NCBI GenBank assembly: GCA_036558645.1
Contig: DATBFG010000016.1
Location: 1 to 64,000, forward strand
Direction of reading: 5' to 3'
Length of the DNA stretch: 64,000 nt
DNA from: DATBFG01 sp036558645
GTDB taxonomy: Bacteria > Acidobacteriota > Terriglobia > Terriglobales > Acidobacteriaceae
Shown here: piece after piece, positions 37,076 to 45,608 of the stretch
Numbering within the stretch: position 1 is the stretch's first letter
Layout of the letters: each line of letters opens with the position of its first letter
The notes under the pieces: generated by a model
What the model was told of the DNA's origin: nothing
Databases searched by the model: none
What the model saw: the letters and a program-made list of their open reading frames with translations, nothing else
Made by a program: the position numbers and the translations under genes

Positions 37076-37867
37076 TCAATCGAACTTTTTCAGCCCGACC
37101 AGCTCTAGCCCGACATTCCATACGAAGATGGGACCACACACCAAGTAGCGCCGCCACAAACGCCTGGGCTCGTGGACCAAGCGATAAAGCCATTCGAACC
37201 CATTCTCCTGCATCCAGACCGGTGCCTGCTTAAGCTTGCCAGTATGGAAATCGAAAGCAGCGCCGACTCCTATCATGACTGGAACAGTAAGGCGGTTGCG
37301 GAATTCATACATGAACTGGTCTTGTCTGGGAGTTCCAAGCCCTACCCAAACAATGTCTGGAGCCGCCGACTCAATCGCGCGGGCAAGTATCTGTTTCTCC
37401 GATTCGGGCAACGGCCAGACTGCTAATGGGTAAGTACCGGCAACGCGCGTTCCGTATTTTCTTTCGCATGTGACCGCTAGCTCTTCCGAAGCCCGGTGGC
37501 CATAAAAGAAGTGCCTATATTTCGCTCCGGTCTCACGAAGGAGAGTACCCATGACCTCAGGCCCGTATGCCCGCCGGTGAGCGTTCTTAAAACCATGAAT
37601 GCGTGCCAGCCATTTCATGGGCATGCCATCCATATTTTTCAAGTCTGCAGCATTGATGATCTCGCGGAGTTTCGGGTCTTTCATCGCCTCGATCATCCCA
37701 TGCATTCCCATCTGGATGATGTAGCGGGAACAGTCACGCTCTTGAATCCAATGATCAATTACCTGCAGGATTTCCGGAATCTGTAGCGGGCTGACGCTCA
37801 TTCCCAAAACACGAAAAGTTGGGAGAGTTACTTCACCCGATTTCGGTATCACGATGCGGCACGCCAT
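37076..37867 (-). CDS. WecG/TagA/CpsF glycosyltransferase (GT26)
   Basis: A 263-residue enzyme. The start at 37867 has GGAGAGGGA immediately upstream; ATGs further out lack it. The family core is present: NMDGMPMKWLAR (catalytic Asp region), RAYGPEVMGTLL, and VWVGLGTPRQDQFMYE. The last of these is the strongly conserved 'GlG.P.QE/D' block. It also has IGVGAAFDFHTGKLKQAP. It transfers a ManNAc-like sugar to a lipid-linked acceptor in teichoic-acid, ECA or EPS assembly. A 223-nt gap separates it from the dehydratase gene. Confidence 0.9.
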   Translation of the reverse strand: MACRIVIPKSGEVTLPTFRVLGMSVSPLQIPEILQVIDHWIQERDCSRYIIQMGMHGMIEAMKDPKLREIINAADLKNMDGMPMKWLARIHGFKNAHRRAYGPEVMGTLLRETGAKYRHFFYGHRASEELAVTCERKYGTRVAGTYPLAVWPLPESEKQILARAIESAAPDIVWVGLGTPRQDQFMYEFRNRLTVPVMIGVGAAFDFHTGKLKQAPVWMQENGFEWLYRLVHEPRRLWRRYLVCGPIFVWNVGLELVGLKKFD

Positions 37868-38091
37868 TCCCTCTCCGGATCTCCGCTCGGAGGTACACAT
37901 GATTGATTTCGTTAGAACACAGTAAGAGGATTCGCACTTTCTGCAAGAACCTTGCAATCAAGATTTTCCAGCGGTGGTTGGGTCCGGGTGTTGGCTCTAG
38001 CCTCAGTCAGTTGCGGATGACGCTTCCTTTAAGTCAAGTGCTTGACCAGTGCTCTATGCTGACTAGCAATTACGGTCTGTCCCTCCTATGC

Positions 38092-39117
38092 CTAGCCAGC
38101 TAAAACACCCTGAACAGTTTCACCAACCTTTGCCGCGTTGAGTTCACGCCGGGCTAAGTCGAGGTCCGTGTTCACCATTTCAATCACAAGGTCTTTCCAT
38201 GAACTCTTGTGCCGCCACCCCAGCACCTCACGAGCTTTGGAGCAATCCCCCATCAAAAGTTCCACGTCAGATGGGCGGAACAACGCCGGGTTGATCTTTA
38301 CCCAATCACGATAGTCCAATCCGACATGCTTAAAGGCAACGTCGCAAACTTCGCGGATCGAGTGATTCTCGCCGGTCGAAACAACAAAGTCGTCCGGCTT
38401 CGGTTGCTGAAGCATCAGCCACATGGCCTCCATGTAGTCGGAGGCGTGTCCAATATCGCGAAGAGTCTCTATATTTCCCAGCTGAAGTTCCTTCGCTAGG
38501 CCCAGCTTGATCCTTGCGACATGAGAAGTAATCTTTCGGGAGACGAACTCCGGTCCACGGCGCGGAGATTCATGATCGAACAGGATGGCGCTGCTGATAA
38601 ATAGATTGTAAGCCTCGCGATAATGCCGGCAGAGATGGAAACAAGCTACCTTTGAGACTCCATAAGGTGAGCGTGGATGGAAGGGAGTGCTCTCATTTTG
38701 AGGACTCGACTGCACTTTCCCGTACATTTCGCTCGATCCGGCAAAGCAGAATTTGCATCCCGGAGCAAACTGTTTCAGTGCGGCTAAAAGCTCGTGCGTA
38801 CCCTGAAGGTTGATACGCATCGTGGAGAACTCATCCTGAAAAGAGACACCGACAGAGCTCTGAGCCGCCAGGTGATAGCACTCGTTGGGCTGCACGTCTT
38901 GCAGAAGTTTGCAGAGGCTAGCGTAACTTTCCAGTGAAGCTACGTGAAGGTGGAGGTCCGGCAGGAGATGGCGGATTCGCCAGACTCTATGTTCAGGAAG
39001 CTCGACTGCAACACGCCGCACCATGCCGTGGACTTCGTAGCCCTTGGATAGAAGCAGTTCGGCCAGATATGAGCCATCCTGTCCGGTTATACCAATTACC
39101 AGAGCGCGGGGTTTCAC
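38092..39117 (-). CDS. gmd: GDP-mannose 4,6-dehydratase
   Basis: A 341-residue extended SDR. A GTG at 39117 preceded by GGGAGGAGAA is the best start. GITGQDGSYLAELLL is the characteristic Gmd N-terminus with the NADP loop. AAQSSVGVSF, SSEMYGKV and YGVSK are the active-site motifs (Tyr/Lys), and the SPRRGPEFVSRKI block follows. It converts GDP-D-mannose to GDP-4-keto-6-deoxymannose. Together with the GDP-fucose-synthase-like gene it would supply a GDP-deoxyhexose for the glycan. The 5' neighbour is the divergent sulfotransferase. Confidence 0.9.
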   Translation of the reverse strand: MKPRALVIGITGQDGSYLAELLLSKGYEVHGMVRRVAVELPEHRVWRIRHLLPDLHLHVASLESYASLCKLLQDVQPNECYHLAAQSSVGVSFQDEFSTMRINLQGTHELLAALKQFAPGCKFCFAGSSEMYGKVQSSPQNESTPFHPRSPYGVSKVACFHLCRHYREAYNLFISSAILFDHESPRRGPEFVSRKITSHVARIKLGLAKELQLGNIETLRDIGHASDYMEAMWLMLQQPKPDDFVVSTGENHSIREVCDVAFKHVGLDYRDWVKINPALFRPSDVELLMGDCSKAREVLGWRHKSSWKDLVIEMVNTDLDLARRELNAAKVGETVQGVLAG

Positions 39118-39416
39118 TTCTCCTCCCTGTTGAAGCACTTGCTAACCAAAACAAAATGTAACCAGGACTACATGAATGCGCCTAAGAAAACTGCCTCGAA
39201 AAGCGGCACGATTGTATACCGATATTCGTCCCAAAAAAACGGTGAAAAAGTTTTCATCCTCCGCATTTTGTGTCGCGTTGACTGTTACCGCTGATTTAGC
39301 GGCGGTTCGCGTTGCAAATCGTATAATCTCGTGATATCTAACGGTGGTCGACTGGCCTGAAAGTAGTCCATTCCTCTGGCCTGGCAGCCTAGAGCGATAA
39401 AACCGGGAGCAGTGAA
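39118..39416. other. Divergent intergenic region, gmd / sulfotransferase
   Basis: About 300 nt contain no gene. A short palindrome TGAAAA-AG-TTTTCA and a 5-bp CCGCT/AGCGG hairpin are visible. Promoters for both directions are expected here but none is convincing. Confidence 0.4.
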
Positions 39417-40247
39417 ATGATGTCGCCGTTGCGCAGGCTTCGCCACCGGATCATGGTAAGCACACCGGCACGGGTCCCTCTGATTTGGCTTCGCCACCGC
39501 GGCCTTGACGACGCTGATGCAATCATCGCCTCTTATCCCCGTTCGGGTAACACGTGGTTGCGGTTCATGTTGGCCGAACTCTTCAGCGGCCACCCGACTG
39601 ACTTCGAGAACATAGATCGGATCGTTCCGGAAATGGGCCTGCAGGTTCATGCGCAAGGAGTTCTGCCGAATCAGGGGAGGCTGATAAAGAGTCACGAGTG
39701 TTACCGAACGCAATACAAACGTGCTGTATACCTGGTGCGCGATATCCGTGATGTGGCGCTTTCCAATTATTCGCGGGAATGTTCGGTGGGGGCACACTTC
39801 ATGACCTTTGATGAGTATCTGCCACTTTTTTTGGAAGGCACGACCAGTGGGTTTGGTTCATGGCAACGGCATGTGAGGAGTTGGATCCGAAGTCCGCTCA
39901 ACGAACGTGGAGCAATGATCATAGTCCGGTTCGAAGATATACGGCGAGACCCGGTATACGAACTCTCCCGTATTTTGACTTTTCTGGGATTCCATCATGC
40001 AGCATCAGAAATCAACAGTGCGGTCAACAGTAATTCCCTTGAGAGCATGCGGCGCAAGGAAGATAGCGCAACGAAGGTGCCTGCCGGGAACCACAGCGAG
40101 GCGGGAAGATTCGTTCGGACCGGCTCGGTTGGTGGATGGAAGAACAAACTGAACGCCGAGCACCTGCAACTGATTGATGAATATGCGGGCGGAGTGCTGA
40201 ATGAAATGGGATATCCAACCGCACTTGAAGTCCAGCGTGTGAGCTGA
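39417..40247 (+). CDS. Sulfotransferase domain protein
   Basis: A 276-residue protein; tandem ATGs at 39417 and 39420 follow GGGAG about 8 nt upstream. IIASYPRSGNTWLRFML is the 5'-phosphosulfate-binding loop, and VYLVRDIRDVALSNYS is the 3'-phosphate-binding element. IVRFEDIRRDP is the 'YEDL.-DP' motif of cytosolic-type sulfotransferases. It is less like the protein at 6 kb than like aryl/alkyl-type members, so it probably has a different acceptor. It stands alone on the plus strand among minus-strand glycan genes. It may sulfate the deoxyhexose- or cyclitol-containing product made by its neighbours. Confidence 0.85.
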   Translation: MMSPLRRLRHRIMVSTPARVPLIWLRHRGLDDADAIIASYPRSGNTWLRFMLAELFSGHPTDFENIDRIVPEMGLQVHAQGVLPNQGRLIKSHECYRTQYKRAVYLVRDIRDVALSNYSRECSVGAHFMTFDEYLPLFLEGTTSGFGSWQRHVRSWIRSPLNERGAMIIVRFEDIRRDPVYELSRILTFLGFHHAASEINSAVNSNSLESMRRKEDSATKVPAGNHSEAGRFVRTGSVGGWKNKLNAEHLQLIDEYAGGVLNEMGYPTALEVQRVS

Positions 40248-40296
40248 CGATTGCAACAAACCATTTAGTTTCTTCTGGAGTTCTGGCACGCCCTAA

Positions 40297-41487
40297 TCAG
40301 AAATTCGCTGCTCGCTCAACAGTCTCTTCTGAATCTGCAACTTTAACCTTTCCCTTTCGGTTAAAGACATCTTCGTAAACGTCGAGAAGTTGCCGGGCAG
40401 ACTCAATCCAAGAAAATTTCTGAACCTGTTGATAACCGGCCTCTTTCAATTTGTTTCTCAGCGGTTGATCGAGTAGAACTCGGTGCAACGCTCGCATAAT
40501 CTCAAACACATTTTCTGGATTCACCAGGACAGCCGCGTTACCCACAACTTCCGGCAACGAAGACAGATTCGAGGTGACTACGGGAGTGCCGTGCGCCATA
40601 GCCTCAAGTGGCTGCAGCCCGAAGCCCTCGTATAGGCTGGGAAAGACAAAAACCTTGGCCAGATCGTAAAAAATCCGCAGCACATCTACCGGCACGAACC
40701 CCAGGAATCGCACGTCGTTCTGCACTCCGCTGCGGATGACGGTACGGCGGAGATCGGGGTGCTTTGACAGCTCGTCTCCGATGATGATGAGTTTTAGATC
40801 CTGGTATTTACCGGCTTTTTCCAACTCGCTCTTCAGAGCAGAGAAAGCCTCAATAATGCGCACCAGATTCTTGTGTGGACTAATGCTACCGGCGTACAAG
40901 AGGAACGGATAATTTACCAGGTAACGTTCTGCGATAAACTGCCGGTCGTTCTGCGTGGTATGCCCACGCAAGAATCGTTCATCAATTGCGTTGTGAATGA
41001 CCTCGATGTGCTCCCCGGGCAGCTTAAACAGCTTTTCCACCTCGCCCTTGGTGAAGCGAGACACTGCGAGTACGCGCGCTGCCTTACGCAACACGCGACA
41101 TGTCAAGAAATACTGAGTTAGGCGTTTGGGCCGGGATCGTTGATGTGCCCGATCCATGTGCTCGAGAACATCATGCGCTGTGAGTACATAGGGACAAGGC
41201 AGGTTGCGTGGCAGCCAGTATAGATGCGGAATATGCAGCAGGTCACAATCCAGCCGCTTTAGGATCGACCGGCACCCGACGAATCCCTTGAAAGTCGTAT
41301 CGGGCTCGACAAGAGTAATCGCCTTGAAATTCGCCGGCAGCGGGCCGAACTCCTGCAATTTGAGAGGAGATCCGATGAGAACAAAGCTATTGGACTGATC
41401 GACTTGGGCCAGTGCGCGCACGATGTTGCGCGTGTAAGTGCCGATTCCGAATCCTGTGCTACCGCGAATGTCGAGCGCAATCTTCAC
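40297..41487 (-). CDS. Glycosyltransferase family 4
   Basis: A 396-residue GT-B enzyme. The N-terminal MKIALDIRGSTGFGIGTYTRNI is the acceptor-side start typical of GT4. The C-terminal half has the donor-binding FLLYAGSISPHKN and FPSLYEGFGLQPLEAMAHGTPVV; EGFGLQPLE is the EX7E motif. It is the last gene of the cyclitol operon, 24 nt after the SDR gene. There it may attach a sugar to the cyclitol or the cyclitol to a carrier; equally it may serve the EPS. The donor nucleotide sugar is unknown. Confidence 0.9.
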   Translation of the reverse strand: MKIALDIRGSTGFGIGTYTRNIVRALAQVDQSNSFVLIGSPLKLQEFGPLPANFKAITLVEPDTTFKGFVGCRSILKRLDCDLLHIPHLYWLPRNLPCPYVLTAHDVLEHMDRAHQRSRPKRLTQYFLTCRVLRKAARVLAVSRFTKGEVEKLFKLPGEHIEVIHNAIDERFLRGHTTQNDRQFIAERYLVNYPFLLYAGSISPHKNLVRIIEAFSALKSELEKAGKYQDLKLIIIGDELSKHPDLRRTVIRSGVQNDVRFLGFVPVDVLRIFYDLAKVFVFPSLYEGFGLQPLEAMAHGTPVVTSNLSSLPEVVGNAAVLVNPENVFEIMRALHRVLLDQPLRNKLKEAGYQQVQKFSWIESARQLLDVYEDVFNRKGKVKVADSEETVERAANF

Positions 41488-41511
41488 GAGACCGCCCCGT
41501 CCGGTTCGAGA

Positions 41512-42264
41512 TCACAGCTTGGTGTTCTCAAGATAATGCTTCATTGTGCCGTCTCGGTCCACTAAATACGTGCCGGGTGGAGCAGGAGAGTCCGATGAAG
41601 AGATGAGCCGGTCCACGACTTGAGCGACGGCCACGGGCTCTACATAAGATGAGAAGTCAAAGCCGGCCGGGCGGCGACGCCTAATACCATTGGTAATCAA
41701 CTGAAATGTGGGGATCAGCTGATAGACCCGCAATTGGTCACGGGGATGTTCCTCGGCGATGGCGCGCAACAGGGCATGCAGTCCAGCCTTGGACGCGGCG
41801 TATGCTGCCCTGCCCGCCCCAGGCAGTACAGCCACATCGGACGACAGGTTAACGATGATGCCGGGAGGGTCGGAAAGCAGGTTCTGCAACAACTGCGAGA
41901 CAAGTATGCAGTGCCCGACACAGTTGGTTCCGATGACTTGTTGCCACTCCCGGGCGGAAGTGTTAGCCGCCGGATGTCTTTGATCCGCTCCGTAATCCAC
42001 CGCACACAATACGACGGCTCGGAACACCATCGTCTGCAACGTTGCCGCACATTTTTCTATATCGGAAATGTTCGACAGGTCCAATCGATGCCAACCAATG
42101 TTATTGAGTTCTGATGGTGATTCTCCTGCGGGCTCTGGCCTTGTACGGGAGACGCCGACAACACAGTGACCGCTCTGGACCAGGGCGCGTGCAACTGCCC
42201 TTCCGATACCATGCGATGCGCCGGTAACTAGCACGCGGCTAGCAGTACGCGACAGGTTTTCCAA
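41512..42264 (-). CDS. Short-chain dehydrogenase/reductase (cyclitol operon)
   Basis: A 250-residue classical SDR. GASHGIGRAVA (from residue 15) is the cofactor loop, NLSSDVAV holds the catalytic Ser region, and YAASK (Tyr-x3-Lys) is the active site. The start overlaps the end of the dehydrogenase gene by 26 nt, so the two are translated together. In C7-cyclitol pathways an SDR reduces or oxidises the cyclitol ring, as AcbL/AcbN-type enzymes do in acarbose formation. That role is inferred from the neighbouring cyclase only, and NAD or NADP preference is not evident. Confidence 0.85.
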   Translation of the reverse strand: MENLSRTASRVLVTGASHGIGRAVARALVQSGHCVVGVSRTRPEPAGESPSELNNIGWHRLDLSNISDIEKCAATLQTMVFRAVVLCAVDYGADQRHPAANTSAREWQQVIGTNCVGHCILVSQLLQNLLSDPPGIIVNLSSDVAVLPGAGRAAYAASKAGLHALLRAIAEEHPRDQLRVYQLIPTFQLITNGIRRRRPAGFDFSSYVEPVAVAQVVDRLISSSDSPAPPGTYLVDRDGTMKHYLENTKL

Positions 42265-43396
42265 GGTTGTCTCGCGAAAAGTCGACGATTGCCTTCACGA
42301 ACTTCATGCCGTGCCGTCTCTGGTTGCAAAGCATGTTGGTCACAGCTTCTGGCAATTGCTCCAGCGTGAGGAAGCAATGTGGAAGGTGGCTCTTTGAAAC
42401 CGCCCCGCTAGAAAGTACTTGAATCGCATCGAGAATGTGCCTTTTCGCCGTTCCCCGGTGACCGAGAAGAAACATCGACTTGTTTGTGACACGGTCAGAA
42501 ATCGTCGTCGCTGGGCTGAAATTAGTACCACAGCTATTCTTCCAGCGAACCTGATCGAGGTTCACCTCAGGAATTCGACCTTCTTTGTATTCAGTCGGGA
42601 ATCCCGCCATCAAATCAATCGTCGCACCGTCCGGGAGGACGTCCAACAACAAGCGCAGTCCCTCAGGAGCTTCAGCGCGAGAGGAACACAAAATAGCCGC
42701 GGTAAGTCGACTGGCTAGCGAGTGCTCGCGAATTGTGTCCTGCAGATTGGTTGTGCTGCAGATGAACACATTCGCCGGCCAATTTGAGAAGGCACTGAGC
42801 CACTCCGCATGTTCTTCTGAACCCGCCACCAGGAGCACCGGTGTCGTCATGAATCGGGACCATGCTACAGCTGCCAGGATGCCAATCGTTCCGGAACCCC
42901 TTATCAGCAGTCCCGAACCGGCTGAGTTTCGGCGCAAAAGTTCCAGGCTGTACAACACTGATCCCAAAGGTTCAGCGAGAACTAGCTCTGTGTCTTCGAG
43001 CGTACATCCGTCTGGACAACGAACCAGCAATTCTCCAGTGTCGGCTTCGTTCGCGTTCAACCAGAACCACTCCCGAAGCACACCATCGGAACTGTGGCCG
43101 ATTACGACACCGGGACGGATACGATGGACAGGATTAATGACCACGCGAGTACCGACTGGGATAGGCCAGCCTTCAGGAGCTTGAGCAATCTTGCCGACGC
43201 CCTCATGACCAAGGATTTCAGCCTGAACGGCTCGCTTGCCGGAAAGCATGGCAAGATCTGTCCCGCAAATGCCCACCGATGACATTCGGATCAGGACGTT
43301 AGAGTCCTCGATGGATTGGCTCTTGTGCTTCCTTACCGCAAGACTGTTATCAGGGGTTAGGCGTGACAGAACTCTATGCTCTGGCACGTTAAGCAC
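42239..43396 (-). CDS. Medium-chain (zinc-type) alcohol dehydrogenase (cyclitol operon)
   Basis: A 385-residue MDR protein. The GTG at 43396 (GAGG 9 nt upstream) overlaps the end of the fusion gene by 8 nt; the open frame continues upstream inside that gene and is rejected. Catalytic-zinc ligands are present: Cys in GICGTD (about residue 44), GHEG (63-66) and the later AEPLG Glu. The NAD-binding loop is GSGTIG (167-172). The four-Cys structural-zinc lobe is missing; only VHRIRPGVVIG stands in its place. MDR enzymes oxidise cyclitol or sugar hydroxyls, e.g. in 2-deoxystreptamine and some validamycin-type pathways. The substrate here is inferred from context. Confidence 0.8.
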   Translation of the reverse strand: MLNVPEHRVLSRLTPDNSLAVRKHKSQSIEDSNVLIRMSSVGICGTDLAMLSGKRAVQAEILGHEGVGKIAQAPEGWPIPVGTRVVINPVHRIRPGVVIGHSSDGVLREWFWLNANEADTGELLVRCPDGCTLEDTELVLAEPLGSVLYSLELLRRNSAGSGLLIRGSGTIGILAAVAWSRFMTTPVLLVAGSEEHAEWLSAFSNWPANVFICSTTNLQDTIREHSLASRLTAAILCSSRAEAPEGLRLLLDVLPDGATIDLMAGFPTEYKEGRIPEVNLDQVRWKNSCGTNFSPATTISDRVTNKSMFLLGHRGTAKRHILDAIQVLSSGAVSKSHLPHCFLTLEQLPEAVTNMLCNQRRHGMKFVKAIVDFSRDNLGKPVAYC

Positions 43397-45608
43397 TCTG
43401 CGCAACCTCAAGCGTCTTTCCACCTGACCAAGCCCAGATGAATCCAAGTGCTTTCTCAAGGTCGGGCTGACTGACCTCATCGATAAATCTCGATTCCCCG
43501 ATGCCGGATAGCACTGGCATTCGGAGATAGCCTCCGCGATGCCGTTTCGCTTCGCGCACACCTCGTAGCAACATTTCGATCGACATTCCAGGCCGAACAA
43601 TCGGCAATCCTAGAACATGCTGGGTAAGGAGGATTTCTTCTGCATCAGATCGGTCGAGGATGCCAAGCACTACGGCCAGGGCGGTTGCGAAAGCCATGTC
43701 CAGGGCGACAGCTTCTCCGTGCTCCAGGTCCGGCAATTCGAACTCGAATATAGGACTGAAGGTATGTCCATAATCGGGAAGGCGCGTGAGCGTCCGCTCA
43801 AACAAATTTGGAGCCAGTTCAAGTAGCATCGCCTTGATCGATCTTCGTATGAGTTCCAGTCCCTTTGCATTCTGGAGCTTTGTACGGATGAGTAAGGGGG
43901 CATTTTCTTGAATGAGCCGGAAAAGCTCGCCGTCGGCTACCAGACCAATCTTCAACGACTCAGACAAGCCATTGCGTATCTGTCGCTCTGAGAGTGTCGA
44001 GAGAAAGTCGGGATCTATCACCACCGCAAATGGAGGGCAAAAGGTCCCGAGCCGGCTCTTGCTATAGCGAAAGTTCACGGCATTCTTAACGCCAATCCCA
44101 GCGTCGATGGCGCCGACGAGGGTAGTGGGTATTTTTAGACACGGTATCCCGCGCCGAAAGAGGTTGGCCGAAAAACCAACGATGTCGAGCGTAATTCCAC
44201 CGCCCGCTGCGACGATGAGATCTTGGCGCCTTCGTACACCCAGCATGTCGAAATGAGAAGCTACTTCGGCAATCGCTCCCAGATCCTTCTCCTTCTCGGA
44301 GGCTCGGAGAATGATGGTTTCGACCTGCCGACCCGGTCCTGCCAGTACTCGTTGCAGACGCTCGCCATAGATGTCGTCTACGGCGAAATCAGAAACCAGA
44401 ATGATCCGCTCGAAGGGCTCGAGAAGATCCTGCGGAAAAACACCGTTGCGGCAGATGCCCGGCGATAAGTGGATGGGATAGTCGATCGAGTGCTCGCGCG
44501 ATACTCTGAATGGAAAATCTGACGTAAGAGTCTCGCAGCGGTGGAGATTTGGCACCTCGCGCGCAACAGACGCCGCGCCGATCAGGCCCGCATCATCCGA
44601 AATCGGCCCAAGTATCACCCGATCCGCCCAGAAAGAATCCGTCTCAGACTCTAGCGGGTAATACCCTAACTCACACAGATTCTCGATCACTGACTCCAAA
44701 TAGGCATCGCGAAGGAAAAAGCACACGCCCCCGGTGAGAATCAGTTTGTCGAGTTCGGGGTCCAGCATAAAATGCCACTTGGCCGCCTCGGCGATCGGCT
44801 GCGTGATTGCTCTGAGGACGGTCTTCGACAACGAATCGCCCTTGGCCAGACCGTCCGCTAACCTATCGAGGGAAACATCCGGATCTTCCCCTTTACTCAA
44901 TACTGAAGCCGCGAACTTAGAGGGAAAAACATCTGGCAGCTGCTTCAAGACATTCTTGATCCCTTCGCCGGAAGCGAATGCGCTCAAGTGATTCGTGCCT
45001 CCACAATCGCATTTCAGCGAAAGTGGCTGTCCGTCGATCAAAAAATTGATGGGGTGATGGCCTATCTCACCCTGAACTCCGAGTTCGGCATCAACCGGAA
45101 CGTGCGGAACTGAGCAATTCAACGTTCGAGATGCAATTCCGGTACTAACAGTGATGAGTGAAAGGCGGCGAGCATGCCGCATATCTGGAAGCAACGAGTG
45201 GGCTATCAACGAGGCAGTTACGTCGTTCACGATCGCCACCTGAGCACCCGGTAAACGCTCCTTGATGGCCCGTTTCAGGTCGAAGCAAGCGGAGTTATCG
45301 CCGAGAATGGGTCCAGACCCGAGAATCACACCAGTATGAGCGTTCATGGCCGCGCCCATCGAAATGGCGATAGCTGGTGGCTGCCTGATCGAAAAGGATT
45401 GCGCGGTGCCTGCAATGTAGTCAGCAATCCGGCCTAGAACTTCGGTGGCGGAGGCGCCCGGCATGGACCTGTGATTTATCGACGGAATTCGTTGTAGCGA
45501 GGTCAACCGTCCTTCGCGCGTGAGCAGGGCACTTCGAAAGGACGTTCCCCCAATGTCAAACGTGGCCACGGCGTTGCCATGACCGAGAGCAACAGGAAAC
45601 TGTTCCAT
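43389..45608 (-). CDS. Fused ROK-family kinase / EEVS-like sugar-phosphate cyclase
   Basis: A 739-residue two-domain protein (start at 45608; the frame runs on to 45689 without SD). Residues 1-345 are a ROK kinase: FDIGGT (phosphate loop, 17-22), VNDVTAS (catalytic Asp, about 129) and GEIGHH (about 180). A reduced zinc motif CDCGGTN keeps the CxCGG but loses the usual following Cys. Residues about 375-739 are a sugar-phosphate cyclase: AAGGGITLDIVGF (NAD), IPTTLVGAIDAGIGVK, RNGLSESLK (zinc Glu), GHTFSP (zinc His, about 614) and LEHGEAV (zinc His). GHTFSP, where dehydroquinate synthase has GHTFGH, is typical of 2-epi-5-epi-valiolone synthase-type enzymes. The fusion would cyclise sedoheptulose-7-phosphate and phosphorylate the resulting cyclitol. 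It heads the operon with the two dehydrogenases and the GT4. Confidence 0.85.
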   Translation of the reverse strand: MEQFPVALGHGNAVATFDIGGTSFRSALLTREGRLTSLQRIPSINHRSMPGASATEVLGRIADYIAGTAQSFSIRQPPAIAISMGAAMNAHTGVILGSGPILGDNSACFDLKRAIKERLPGAQVAIVNDVTASLIAHSLLPDMRHARRLSLITVSTGIASRTLNCSVPHVPVDAELGVQGEIGHHPINFLIDGQPLSLKCDCGGTNHLSAFASGEGIKNVLKQLPDVFPSKFAASVLSKGEDPDVSLDRLADGLAKGDSLSKTVLRAITQPIAEAAKWHFMLDPELDKLILTGGVCFFLRDAYLESVIENLCELGYYPLESETDSFWADRVILGPISDDAGLIGAASVAREVPNLHRCETLTSDFPFRVSREHSIDYPIHLSPGICRNGVFPQDLLEPFERIILVSDFAVDDIYGERLQRVLAGPGRQVETIILRASEKEKDLGAIAEVASHFDMLGVRRRQDLIVAAGGGITLDIVGFSANLFRRGIPCLKIPTTLVGAIDAGIGVKNAVNFRYSKSRLGTFCPPFAVVIDPDFLSTLSERQIRNGLSESLKIGLVADGELFRLIQENAPLLIRTKLQNAKGLELIRRSIKAMLLELAPNLFERTLTRLPDYGHTFSPIFEFELPDLEHGEAVALDMAFATALAVVLGILDRSDAEEILLTQHVLGLPIVRPGMSIEMLLRGVREAKRHRGGYLRMPVLSGIGESRFIDEVSQPDLEKALGFIWAWSGGKTLEVAQSA

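Noticed and set aside
43397..43600. N-terminal extension of the MDR dehydrogenase
   Set aside because: The extra codons lie inside the cyclase coding sequence and give a Cys/Arg-rich stretch with no dehydrogenase features. A GTG with GAGG fits the normal N-terminus.
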